From Opitutus sp. GAS368 (GTDB lineage: Bacteria > Verrucomicrobiota > Verrucomicrobiia > Opitutales > Opitutaceae), in assembly GCA_945871085.1 (NCBI GenBank), contig CAMBVX010000018.1, positions 1-39,738 on the forward strand: a DNA stretch of 39,738 nt, read 5' to 3'. Made by a program: the position numbers and the translations under genes. The notes below the pieces were generated by a model. It ran no database searches and had not been told where the DNA came from. It worked only from the letters and a program-made list of their open reading frames with translations. Of the stretch, positions 25,173-32,467 are shown one piece after another. Position 1 is the first letter of the stretch, and each line of letters starts with the position of its first letter.

Positions 25173-26507
25173 ATGTCTCTCACTCCACTTTCCAGCGCCG
25201 CGCCGTTGCCCGTTGATATTCTCCGCTTTAATACGTGCGGCAGCGTCGACGATGGTAAATCCACGCTCATCGGGCGCCTCCTCTACGATTCAAAATCATT
25301 GATGGAGGATCAGATTGAGGCGCTCGAGCGCTCGGCCGACATCACCGGCGGCGGGCAGATCAATCTCGCCAATCTCACCGACGGCCTTCGTGCCGAGCGG
25401 GAGCAGGGCATCACGATCGACGTCGCGTATCGCTACTTCGCGACACCGCGCCGCAAGTTCATCATCGCGGACACCCCGGGCCACGTCCAATACACGCGCA
25501 ATATGGTGACGGGCGCCTCCTCGGCGAACCTCTCCATCGTGCTCGTCGATGCGCGCCTCGGCGTCATCGAACAAAGCCGCCGACACACGGCGATCGCGGC
25601 TTTACTGCGCATTCCTCATTTGGTGGTAGCCGTCAACAAGATGGATCTCGTGGGTTGGAGCGAAGCGCGTTTCTTGGAAATTCGCGCGCAGTTCGAGGAG
25701 TTCCTGCCGCGGCTCGATATCAAGGATGTGAAATTCATCCCGATGAGTGCGCTCAATGGCGACAACGTCGTCGATGCCTCGACCCACACGCCGTGGTATG
25801 GCGGTCCGACGTTGCTCAACCACCTCGAGACGGTGCACATCGCGAGCGATTGGAATCTCAACGGTTTCCGCCTGCCGGTGCAGTGGGTCAACCGGCCGAA
25901 CAATCCGACCGATGAATCGCTCCACGATTTTCGCGGCTTCAGCGGCCAGATCGCCGGCGGGATCGTGCGGACCGGGCAGAAGATCATCGCGTTTCCCGCC
26001 GGGATGGTGACCACGGTGAAACAAATCTGGACTTACGATGGCCCGGTGGTGGAGGCGTTTTGCCCCCAGTCCATCACGCTGGTGCTCGAGCACGACATCG
26101 ACATCAGCCGCGGCAGCATGCTCGTCGGGCTGGATCATTTGCCCGGCTCCAATACCGAGTTGCAGGCGGAGGTTTGCTGGATGCACGCCCGCGCGCTCCA
26201 GCCGGGAAAAAAATATTTCCTCAAACACACCACGCACACCGTGCAGGTGGTGGTCACGGAAATCGTCAACAAGCTCAACCTCGACACCCTCGAATCTGAG
26301 CCCGCGCCCGCCGAGCTGGGCGTAAACGATATTGGCGAGATTCGCCTGCGCGCGGCCAAGCCACTCGTGTTCGATGGTTATGCCATCAACCGGTTGACCG
26401 GCTCGTTTATTCTGATCGAGCAGGGCACCAACGCGACGGTCGCCGCGGGGATGTTGCGCCCACCGCGCGAAATCGTGAAACCCGAAAACGGGGACTATGT
26501 GATATGA
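25173..26507 (+). CDS. cysN: Sulfate adenylyltransferase subunit 1 (GTPase)
   Basis: Length is 444 aa. It is the regulatory GTPase that drives APS formation by CysD. The GTP-binding motifs are GSVDDGKS (G1, 23-30), the G2 region EREQGITIDVAYRYF, DTPGH (G3, 100-104) and NKMD (G4, 155-158). EF-Tu-like beta-barrel domains follow. The protein ends after the barrel domains (MLRPPREIVKPENGDYVI), so no APS kinase (CysC) domain is fused. It overlaps the next gene by 4 bp (ATGA). Confidence 0.97.
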   Translation: MSLTPLSSAAPLPVDILRFNTCGSVDDGKSTLIGRLLYDSKSLMEDQIEALERSADITGGGQINLANLTDGLRAEREQGITIDVAYRYFATPRRKFIIADTPGHVQYTRNMVTGASSANLSIVLVDARLGVIEQSRRHTAIAALLRIPHLVVAVNKMDLVGWSEARFLEIRAQFEEFLPRLDIKDVKFIPMSALNGDNVVDASTHTPWYGGPTLLNHLETVHIASDWNLNGFRLPVQWVNRPNNPTDESLHDFRGFSGQIAGGIVRTGQKIIAFPAGMVTTVKQIWTYDGPVVEAFCPQSITLVLEHDIDISRGSMLVGLDHLPGSNTELQAEVCWMHARALQPGKKYFLKHTTHTVQVVVTEIVNKLNLDTLESEPAPAELGVNDIGEIRLRAAKPLVFDGYAINRLTGSFILIEQGTNATVAAGMLRPPREIVKPENGDYVI

Positions 26508-26779
26508 AGGCTCCCGTCACCAACGAGGTTCGCGACTCCCATACGCGCAGCCTGCTCAAGGCGGTCAGTTGGCGCTGCGTGGGAACGGCCGACACGTTTC
26601 TCGTGAGTTTTTTCGTGCTGTCGTTTACCGGTGCGACGGGTGGCGACAAGTCGCACGCGGCGCAGATTTCCGGCAGTATTGCGGCGGTCGAAGTGTTGAC
26701 CAAGGTGGTTCTTTTCTACCTGCACGAGCGCGCGTGGTTGCGTTTCGGAATTGGACGGAAGCCGGCTGACGCGAAGTGA
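26504..26779 (+). CDS. DUF2061 small membrane protein
   Basis: Length is 91 aa. RSLLKAVSWRCVGTADTFLV and a following hydrophobic stretch (SFFVLSFTG), plus a second hydrophobic segment around 55-75 (SIAAVEVLTKVVLFYLHERA), match the DUF2061 family of two-helix membrane proteins. The function is unknown; members are often found beside sulfate-activation genes. It is translationally coupled both upstream (ATGA with cysN) and downstream (GTGA with the Rrf2 gene), so it belongs to the sulfur operon. A role in sulfate or sulfite movement is inferred from position only. Confidence 0.88.
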   Translation: MKAPVTNEVRDSHTRSLLKAVSWRCVGTADTFLVSFFVLSFTGATGGDKSHAAQISGSIAAVEVLTKVVLFYLHERAWLRFGIGRKPADAK

Positions 26780-27189
26780 AGATCTCGGTCAAAGTCGACT
26801 ATGCGTGCCGCGTGATGGCCGAGCTCGCGCGCCTCCACGGCTCGGGCGAACTCGCGCAGATCGACCATCTCGCGCAGACCGAGGCGGTGCCGGCGAATTT
26901 TTTGGCGCAAATCCTCCTCAAGCTGCGCGACCACGGTTTAATCACGAGCCGGCGCGGCAACCAGGGCGGCTACACCTTGGCGCGCGCGCCCGAGGAAATT
27001 TCACTCTATGATATCTTGCTGGCCGTCGAAGGAAAATGCCTGCACCTCAGCGGAAATTTCGACGGCCGCAGTGGACCCCGGGTGAAAAGAATTTGGGACG
27101 AGATCAGCGACGTCCTGGTGAAGAAGACAAAGACCTACACCCTCGATCGACTCGCGTCCAAAGGGACGGCGACGATGTATTATATCTGA
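26776..27189 (+). CDS. Rrf2 family transcriptional regulator
   Basis: Length is 137 aa from a GTG at 26776 that overlaps the DUF2061 stop. The winged helix is clear: MKISVKVDYACRVMAELARL, then VPANFLAQILLKLRDHGLIT, SRRGNQGGYTLAR (wing) and ISLYDILLAVEG. The three clustered cysteines that hold the Fe-S cluster in IscR are missing (only GKCLHLSG near residue 92), so it is more like CymR-type regulators of cysteine metabolism than like IscR. Encoded last in the cys operon, it probably autoregulates the operon and acts at the control region 22864-23138. The ligand or partner is unknown. Confidence 0.92.
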   Translation: MKISVKVDYACRVMAELARLHGSGELAQIDHLAQTEAVPANFLAQILLKLRDHGLITSRRGNQGGYTLARAPEEISLYDILLAVEGKCLHLSGNFDGRSGPRVKRIWDEISDVLVKKTKTYTLDRLASKGTATMYYI

Positions 27190-27212
27190 GGGAGTCGCGC
27201 AGTGGAGTAGAT

Positions 27213-27297
27213 TGTGATGGCGAGGAGCGCAGCGACGTGGCCATCCATCTGAAATTTCAGATGGATGGCCGCGCCCGCCGAGCCGGGCTCGCAATGA
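27213..27297. repeat. MITE/REP-like palindromic element
   Basis: The ends TTGTGATGGCGAG (27213-27225) and CTCGCAATGACAA (about 27288-27300) are near-perfect inverted copies. The centre is a perfect 32-bp palindrome (27239-27270) whose left arm is GGCCATCCATCTGAAA. GGAGCGCAGCGACGTGGCCA and the end sequence resemble a palindrome that recurs in many unrelated bacterial genomes. It lies in the convergent gap between the Rrf2 gene and ggt and may stop transcription from both sides, although there is no clear T-run. Confidence 0.75.
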
Positions 27298-27354
27298 CAA
27301 ACAAGAGCGAAAAAAGCGGCTTCTTGGGCGAATACGATTTCCAGTCCGCGCGCG

Positions 27355-29187
27355 TTACCAGCCGAAGATATAACGCTCGCGCCGCAGATCGGAGCCGCCG
27401 CGCAGGGTGCCGGTTTTTGGGTTCACGCCGACGGCTACGACGCCCGAGTTCATGCCATAGGGCGGGAGCACTCTTAGCACGTGGCCGCGCGCGCGCAGGT
27501 CGTCCTGCACGGCGACAGTGATGCGGCTTTCAAGGTCGAGCTGACCCGGCGCGTTCGGGTGATTGTCGAACGAACTGTGCGCGTGGTTCGAGTTGATGCG
27601 CGGTGCCTCGATGGCGATTTGGAGCTCTTGGTTAAAAATGATTACGTTGAGCAGCACGTTCAGCACTTGCTGATCCTGGCTGTCGCCGCCCGGCGTGCTC
27701 AGCGCGAGAAACGGTTGGCCGTCTTTGCGCACGATGGTCGGCGACAGGGTGGTGCGCGGGCGTTTGCCGCCGACGAGGACGTTGGGGCTCACCGGATCGA
27801 GGTCGAAGGCCTGCATGCGGTTCGAGAGAGGCACCCCGGTGTCGCCGGCGATGAACGCCCCGCCGAGCACCCAGCCGGAGCTCGGCGTCGCGCTGAAGAG
27901 ATTGCCCGCGCCGTCCACCGTGTTGACGCAAGTGGTGTCGCCACCGCTGTCCGGATTTTTCGTGCCCTGCGTGTGCGGCAGGTAGCGGACGGCGGGTGGC
28001 TTGACGTCCGGATCAAACGCGAACGGATCGCCCGGCCGGTAGTCCAGAAACGCCTGCGGTGTGATCAGCTTCCGGCGCTCGGCGGCATACGCTTTCGAGA
28101 GCAGCCCCTTGAGCGGCACCGACGCAAACGCGGGATCGCCGAGGAACGCGTTGCGGTCGTCGTAAGCGAGCTTGAGCGCCTCGTGCACGGTGTGGATGTA
28201 GTTCGCCGAGTGCAGGCCCATCGCCTTCAGGTCGAAGCCTTCGAGGATGTTCAGCGCCATGAGCATCACCGGGCCTTGGTTCCACGCGCCGGCCTTGTTG
28301 ATTTCGTAGCCGTGAAACAGCGTCGTCGACGGGGCCTCAATGGCGCCGTGGTATTTGGCAAGATCGTCGTAGGTGAACACACCGCCCTCGGCGCGGTTGG
28401 CGTCGACGATGCGGCGCGCGATGTCGCCCTGGTAGAAGGCATCGCGTCCGGCGCGAATGGCAGCGCTGCGATCGGGGTTCTTCGCCAGCGCAGCGCGTTC
28501 GGCGGCGACGAGGGCGCGCAGTGTGGCGGCGAGATTGGGCTGGCGGAAAATTTCACCGACCTCCGCGAGGCGGCCTCCGGCATAATAAAGGTGGCCCCAT
28601 TTGTAGGCTTCGGTCTGCTGGCGGTTGCTCACCATATTTTCGCGCAGCAGCGCATACATGGGAAACCCGTCGGCGAATTCGATCGCAGGCGCCATCACCT
28701 GTTCGAGGCGCATGGTGCCGAAGCGTTCGAGCACAATGGCCATGGCATCCATCACTGCGGGAATCGTCGCGCCGAGGGGGCCGTTGCCATCGAGTTTGCC
28801 CTTCGCCGCGAACAGCGCGGGCGTGGCGGCCTTCGGCGCGGGACCTTGGCCGTTGATCACGTAAACTTGTTTCGTCTTCGCGTCGTAGACCATCACCGGC
28901 GATTCGCCACCGAAACCGAAATGCGAAATTTCCACGATGGCGGCCGCGAACACCGTGGCCACGCCGGCGTCGATCGCGTTACCGCCCTGCTCAAGAATGC
29001 GGGTGCCGGCGGATACCGAGTAGTGGCGGCCGGCGGCGACGATGCCGCGCTGCCCGACGATTTCGGGACGCATCGTCTGCTGGCGCGGCGGTGGACGCGG
29101 AGGAGGCGTCGATGAAGCGGGGGGGGGCGTTTGGCCGGGCAAGGCGGCTGCGACCAAGAGGCTGAGGAAGGCGAGGCGGGACTTCAT
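27355..29187 (-). CDS. ggt: Gamma-glutamyltransferase, exported
   Basis: Length is 610 aa. It transfers or hydrolyses gamma-glutamyl groups from glutathione, normally in the periplasm. A signal peptide (about 1-19) is followed by a Pro-rich linker. Large-subunit motifs include GNAIDAGVATVFAAAIVEI, GFGGESPVMVYD and MAPAIEFADGFPM. Autocleavage should occur before Thr418 in GGDTTCVNTVDGAGN, giving the N-terminal nucleophile threonine. LTTLSPTIV-type (TTLSPTIVRKDG) and STPGGDSQDQQVLNVLLN follow. The residue after the nucleophile pair is Cys rather than His (TTC instead of TTH). Convergent with the sulfur operon, it may feed cysteine recovery from glutathione. Confidence 0.95.
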   Translation of the reverse strand: MKSRLAFLSLLVAAALPGQTPPPASSTPPPRPPPRQQTMRPEIVGQRGIVAAGRHYSVSAGTRILEQGGNAIDAGVATVFAAAIVEISHFGFGGESPVMVYDAKTKQVYVINGQGPAPKAATPALFAAKGKLDGNGPLGATIPAVMDAMAIVLERFGTMRLEQVMAPAIEFADGFPMYALLRENMVSNRQQTEAYKWGHLYYAGGRLAEVGEIFRQPNLAATLRALVAAERAALAKNPDRSAAIRAGRDAFYQGDIARRIVDANRAEGGVFTYDDLAKYHGAIEAPSTTLFHGYEINKAGAWNQGPVMLMALNILEGFDLKAMGLHSANYIHTVHEALKLAYDDRNAFLGDPAFASVPLKGLLSKAYAAERRKLITPQAFLDYRPGDPFAFDPDVKPPAVRYLPHTQGTKNPDSGGDTTCVNTVDGAGNLFSATPSSGWVLGGAFIAGDTGVPLSNRMQAFDLDPVSPNVLVGGKRPRTTLSPTIVRKDGQPFLALSTPGGDSQDQQVLNVLLNVIIFNQELQIAIEAPRINSNHAHSSFDNHPNAPGQLDLESRITVAVQDDLRARGHVLRVLPPYGMNSGVVAVGVNPKTGTLRGGSDLRRERYIFGW

Positions 29188-29227
29188 AAGATTACTGGAG
29201 GGAGCGGGGCGGCCGCGGCGGGAACAG

Positions 29228-29262
29228 AACGCTCAACGTTCAACGCCCAACGCTCAACGCTC
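29228..29262 (+). repeat. Intergenic heptamer array, AACGYYC type
   Basis: Five perfect-phase 7-nt units: AACGCTC, AACGTTC, AACGCCC, AACGCTC, AACGCTC. The same type occurs, degenerate and on the other strand, inside coding sequence at 33106-33129 and 34801-34835. Confidence 0.9.
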
Positions 29263-29278
29263 AAGTTTCGACCGCTTT

Positions 29279-29364
29279 GAAAGCAGGGCGGGGGCTCTGA
29301 CCCGCCCTCGGGGCGAACGCTCAGTGCGTGGGAGGGCGGGGCAGAGAAACCGCCCTGCTTTTTC
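29279..29364. repeat. REP-like palindrome, 'AGTAGGGC' family, copy 2
   Basis: The arms GAAAGCAGGGCGGG... (29279-29309) and ...CCGCCCTGCTTTTTC (29332-29364) are inverted with a few mismatches. The internal hexamer-rich core GGCTCTGACCCGCCCTC matches the other copies. This copy is upstream of ggt rather than at a gene end, and its outer bases read AGCAGGGC instead of AGTAGGGC. Confidence 0.8.
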
Positions 29365-29586
29365 AGCCGTGGCTGGGTGTCGCAGATGCGCTTCGCCGCC
29401 GCCGTATCTTGGGGCGCGTAGCTGAGAAAAAAGCGTGAGTGGTCAATCCGTGCGGGGAGGGGCGGCGGGCTCTCTGCGCTGAATGCTGCGGACGTCGCGG
29501 GTAAGCGCGAGGTGAACGCGGGGGTAAATTGCAGGAGCGCGACGATTGGACTCGATTGACGCGACGAACGCCTCAAGTTCCCAGCG

Positions 29587-30078
29587 ATGAACGAAGACAT
29601 CCTCAAATCCATCCACGAAGAATTGGTCGCGATCCGCCAGCTCCTGGCCGAGGCCAACAAAGCCCCGGCGCGCAGCACGCCGACGCGGGCGACGAGCTCA
29701 ACCTCGAGCTACTCCAGCAGCGGCGGCGGGGCCGACGAAGTGATTTTGCAGCCGACGGAAGTCATCCCGAACGCGGGGGACGTGCAGGTGCATTTTGGGA
29801 AGAACAACGGTGTGGCGCTCTCGAAGCTGGGCGAGCGCTCGCTCTCGTGGTATGCGACGGAGCAGCCACCGCGCCTCGACAGCAGCGGCAAGCCCTATCC
29901 GCCGCGGCCGCAGGAGACGACGTTGCGCAATGCAGCCCGCACGCTCTGGCATCAAAACAAAGGCACGCTCGGTCAGCCCGACGCACCGAGGAGCGCGGGG
30001 TCGGCTGCGGCGGCGACGCCGGCAGTGGCCACGGAGTCGGCGTCGCATTTGTCGGACGAAGAGAACGTGCCGTTCTGA
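29587..30078 (+). CDS. Unrecognised protein with SSB-like acidic C-terminal tip
   Basis: Length is 163 aa. A short helix (1-25, NEDILKSIHEELVAIRQLLAE) leads into a Ser/Thr/Gly-rich linker (28-48). A compact domain at about 50-125 contains VQVHFGKNNGVALSKLGERS and LRNAARTLWHQ; FGKNxGxxLxxL followed by SWY recalls the DUF3820-type 'FGKYKGK...YLxW' motif. A second low-complexity linker precedes the tail SHLSDEENVPF (153-163), which resembles the DDDIPF tip of single-stranded-DNA-binding protein used to recruit repair enzymes. A role near ssDNA is inferred only. It is followed by a strong terminator (30125-30151). Confidence 0.75.
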   Translation: MNEDILKSIHEELVAIRQLLAEANKAPARSTPTRATSSTSSYSSSGGGADEVILQPTEVIPNAGDVQVHFGKNNGVALSKLGERSLSWYATEQPPRLDSSGKPYPPRPQETTLRNAARTLWHQNKGTLGQPDAPRSAGSAAAATPAVATESASHLSDEENVPF

Positions 30079-30120
30079 GAGACGTGGCGCGGAAACCGGG
30101 TCGCCGAGATTGAGTTTGGG

Positions 30121-30198
30121 AGTGGGGCGGGGTCTTTGCCCCGCCCTTTTTGCGTGCCGCGTGAGCGATGGAGGGCAGGTCGAAGACCTTGCCCTACT
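30121..30198. repeat. REP-like palindrome, 'AGTAGGGC' family, copy 3
   Basis: Read on the minus strand it begins GGAGTAGGGCAAGGTC and ends in GGGCGGGGCAAAGACCCCGC, the same order as copy 1. Its AGTAG start provides the TAG stop codon of nasA (30194-30196). The other half forms the terminator at 30125-30151 for the convergent gene. Confidence 0.8.
30125..30151 (+). terminator. Intrinsic terminator made from the palindromic repeat
   Basis: The 8-bp GC stem GGGCGGGG / CCCCGCCC (30125-30132 and 30139-30146) with a 6-nt loop is followed by TTTTT on the plus strand, 47 bp after the stop of the gene at 29587-30078. The repeat copy has apparently been used as a terminator. Confidence 0.85.
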
Positions 30199-32467
30199 CC
30201 AAGCGTGCGACGGCGACGGCGCAGGCTTTGTAGCTGGGCTGGCGCGAGTGCGGGTCGAAGGACGGGAAGGTGAGTTTGTTCACGGTGCCGAAGTGCATCG
30301 GGAGGAAAATTTGGCCGGGCTGCACGGTGGGCGTGACGAGGGCGATGGCTGCGGCGGTGCCGCGACGGGAACGGACCGTCACGCGGTCGCCGGGGGAAAT
30401 GCCGAGGCGGGTGGCGTCTTCGGGATTGATTTCGGCGGTGAGGACCGTGGGCGCGAGTTTGCGGAGGACGGCGCTTTTGTCGGTGCGGGAGCCGGTGTGC
30501 CATTGCGCGGAGGAGCCGCGGCCGGTGAGCAAAATGAACGGGTAGTCGCCGTCGGGCGGCTCCGGCATGGGGCGCGGGGCGTCGAAGAGGAAGCGGGCGC
30601 GGGCGTCGGGAGTAAAAAATTTTCCGTCGGCAAAGAGGCGGCGCTGCTGCGCGGGAAGTTGAGAGGTGAGAGCCGAGAGCTGAGCGTCGGAAAGAGTCGG
30701 CTTGGTGGCGCTCGCCGCTACGGGGGAGTCGGCGTAGGGCCATTGGATGCCGCCGGATTCGGCGATGTGGGCGTAGTCGCGGATGCCCGTGAAATCGCAG
30801 GGTTGGCCGGCGGAGAGTTTTTTTAGGATTTGGAAGGTGGTCTCGGGCGAGCACCACTCCCGGAAGAGGTCGCCGCAGCCCCAGGCTTCGGCGACGAGTT
30901 TGAAGATGGCGAAATCGCTGAGGGCTTGGCCCGGGGCGCGGGAGACTTTTTTCGCGAGGGCGAGGCGGCGCTCGCTGTTGATGAGAATTCCTTCCTTCTC
31001 ACCCCAGCCGGCGGCAGGGAAAACGAGGTCCGCGAGTTGGGCGGTCTCGGTCGTGGCATACATGTCTTGCACGACAAGGAAATCGAGTTGGGCGAGGAGG
31101 TCGCGGGCGCGGTTTTGGTTGATCCACGAGTGCGCGGTGTTGGTGGCGATGACCCAGAGGCCGCGGATCTCGCCGCGTTCGATGGCGTCCAAAATTTGGT
31201 CATACGCGTAGCCGGAGTGGTCGGGAATGAGCGCGACGTCGAGGCCGAGGGTGGCGGCGACGTGGGCGCGATGGGCGGGGTTGGTGGTGTCGTAGCCGCC
31301 GAGGAGGGACGTGGCGTTGCCAAACAGGCGCGAGCCCATGGCGTTGCACTGGCCGGTGATGGAGTTGGCGCCGGTGCCGGGCCGGCCGATGTTACCGGTC
31401 ATCAACGCGAGATTGATGATGGCTTGCGCGGTGCGCGTGGCTTCGTGGCTCTGGTTGACGCCCATGGTCCACCAGAAAGACACGCGTTCGCGGGTGGCGA
31501 TGATGTCGACGAGGCGGTGGAGCGTGGCAACGGAGACGCCGGTTTCCGCGGTGGTGTGAGCGGCGGTGAACGTCGCGACGAAGGCGGCGAAGGCTTCGTA
31601 GTTGGAGGTGTGCGCGGCGATGAAGGCGGGTTTCACGGCACCGCGGGCGATGAGGAGATGGGCGAGGCCGTAGAGGAACGTGAGGTCGGATTTCGGACGG
31701 AGCGCGACGTGGAGCGTGGCGGCTTGCGCGGTCTCGGTGGCGCGCGGATCGACGACGACGATCTCGGGCGAGCGGCGGTTCATCATCACGCGTTGCCACA
31801 TGATGGGGTGGGCGATGCAGGGATTCGCGCCGATGAAAATGAGGGCGTCGCTCTCTTCAAAATCGGCGTAGGTGAAGGGCGGAGCGTCGAAGCCGAAGGA
31901 CTGTTTGTAGGCGACGTGGGAGGTGGCCATGCACTGGCGGGTGTTGCTGTCGCAGTGGAGCGCGCCCAGGCCGAATTTGAAGAGCGCGCCGAGCAGGGCC
32001 ATTTCTTCGGTCATGATCTGGCCGGTGCTGAGGAACGCGATGGAGTGGGGACCGTGTTTTTGTTGGATGGATTTGAAGCGATCGGTGAAGACAGCGAGGG
32101 CGGTGGGCCAATTGACGGGCGCGAGCGGGGTGCCGCGGGACGGGCGGAGGAGCGGGGTGGTGGCGCGGTCGGGGGCGGCGAGGGGGGTGAGGGCTTCCCA
32201 GCCTTTGGGGCAGGCCATGCCGAGATTGACGGGGTAGTCGGGGTCGGCGGAGAGGTTGATGGCTTGGCCCTCGGCATCGAGGTGGACGCGGAGCGAACAG
32301 CCGGTGCTGCAAAAGCCGCAGACGGTGTTGGTGGTCGCGACGGGAGCAAGGCGGGCGGGGACGCGGCCGAGACCGAGGTCGAAGGCGGCGGGGTGTTGCA
32401 CGAGCTCGGTCGTCATCGGACCGGTGCGGGCGTGGAGGAGATTTTCGAGGGCGGCGGGAGTTTTCAT
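30194..32467 (-). CDS. nasA: Assimilatory nitrate reductase catalytic subunit (molybdopterin)
   Basis: Length is 757 aa. It reduces nitrate to nitrite with a bis-MGD molybdenum centre. [4Fe-4S] ligands Cys50, Cys53, Cys57 and Cys86 lie in VCGFCSTGC and MACPKGWE. Further family blocks: [66 protein letters not shown] and a C-terminal MGD domain ([31 protein letters not shown]). No signal peptide, so it is cytoplasmic. The start at 32467 overlaps the upstream gene by 4 bp (ATGA). It lacks the second C-terminal cluster domain of longer NasA forms. Two repeat-derived segments (residues about 582-591 and 594-603) lie in frame before the C-terminal domain. Its TAG stop comes from a palindromic repeat. 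Confidence 0.94.
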   Translation of the reverse strand: MKTPAALENLLHARTGPMTTELVQHPAAFDLGLGRVPARLAPVATTNTVCGFCSTGCSLRVHLDAEGQAINLSADPDYPVNLGMACPKGWEALTPLAAPDRATTPLLRPSRGTPLAPVNWPTALAVFTDRFKSIQQKHGPHSIAFLSTGQIMTEEMALLGALFKFGLGALHCDSNTRQCMATSHVAYKQSFGFDAPPFTYADFEESDALIFIGANPCIAHPIMWQRVMMNRRSPEIVVVDPRATETAQAATLHVALRPKSDLTFLYGLAHLLIARGAVKPAFIAAHTSNYEAFAAFVATFTAAHTTAETGVSVATLHRLVDIIATRERVSFWWTMGVNQSHEATRTAQAIINLALMTGNIGRPGTGANSITGQCNAMGSRLFGNATSLLGGYDTTNPAHRAHVAATLGLDVALIPDHSGYAYDQILDAIERGEIRGLWVIATNTAHSWINQNRARDLLAQLDFLVVQDMYATTETAQLADLVFPAAGWGEKEGILINSERRLALAKKVSRAPGQALSDFAIFKLVAEAWGCGDLFREWCSPETTFQILKKLSAGQPCDFTGIRDYAHIAESGGIQWPYADSPVAASATKPTLSDAQLSALTSQLPAQQRRLFADGKFFTPDARARFLFDAPRPMPEPPDGDYPFILLTGRGSSAQWHTGSRTDKSAVLRKLAPTVLTAEINPEDATRLGISPGDRVTVRSRRGTAAAIALVTPTVQPGQIFLPMHFGTVNKLTFPSFDPHSRQPSYKACAVAVARLE
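30661..30688 (+). repeat. Heptamer array inside nasA (GAGAGCT type)
   Basis: Four units in period 7: GAGAGGT, GAGAGCC, GAGAGCT, GAGCGTC. On the coding strand they encode the Ser/Leu/Gln-rich stretch around [10 protein letters not shown] (nasA residues about 594-603), in a variable linker. Confidence 0.78.
30697..30724. repeat. 28-bp dispersed repeat inside nasA, copy A
   Basis: The sequence starting TCGGCTTGGTGGCGCTCGCC matches 37566-37593 in nirA at 26 of 28 positions. On the coding strand it encodes [10 protein letters not shown] (about residues 582-591). Both copies lie in the same reading frame in otherwise unrelated proteins. Confidence 0.85.

Larger units (their letters stand above)
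29188..29586. other. Intergenic region carrying repeats
   Basis: This 399-bp divergent gap between ggt (minus) and the hypothetical gene (plus) contains a heptamer array (29228-29262) and a REP-like palindrome (29279-29364). The remaining 29365-29586 shows no clear gene or promoter motif; a minus-strand open frame across it lacks protein character. Confidence 0.5.

Noticed and set aside
27481-29115. Plus-strand open frame of 544 codons over ggt
   Set aside because: Antisense shadow of gamma-glutamyltransferase; no recognisable motif.
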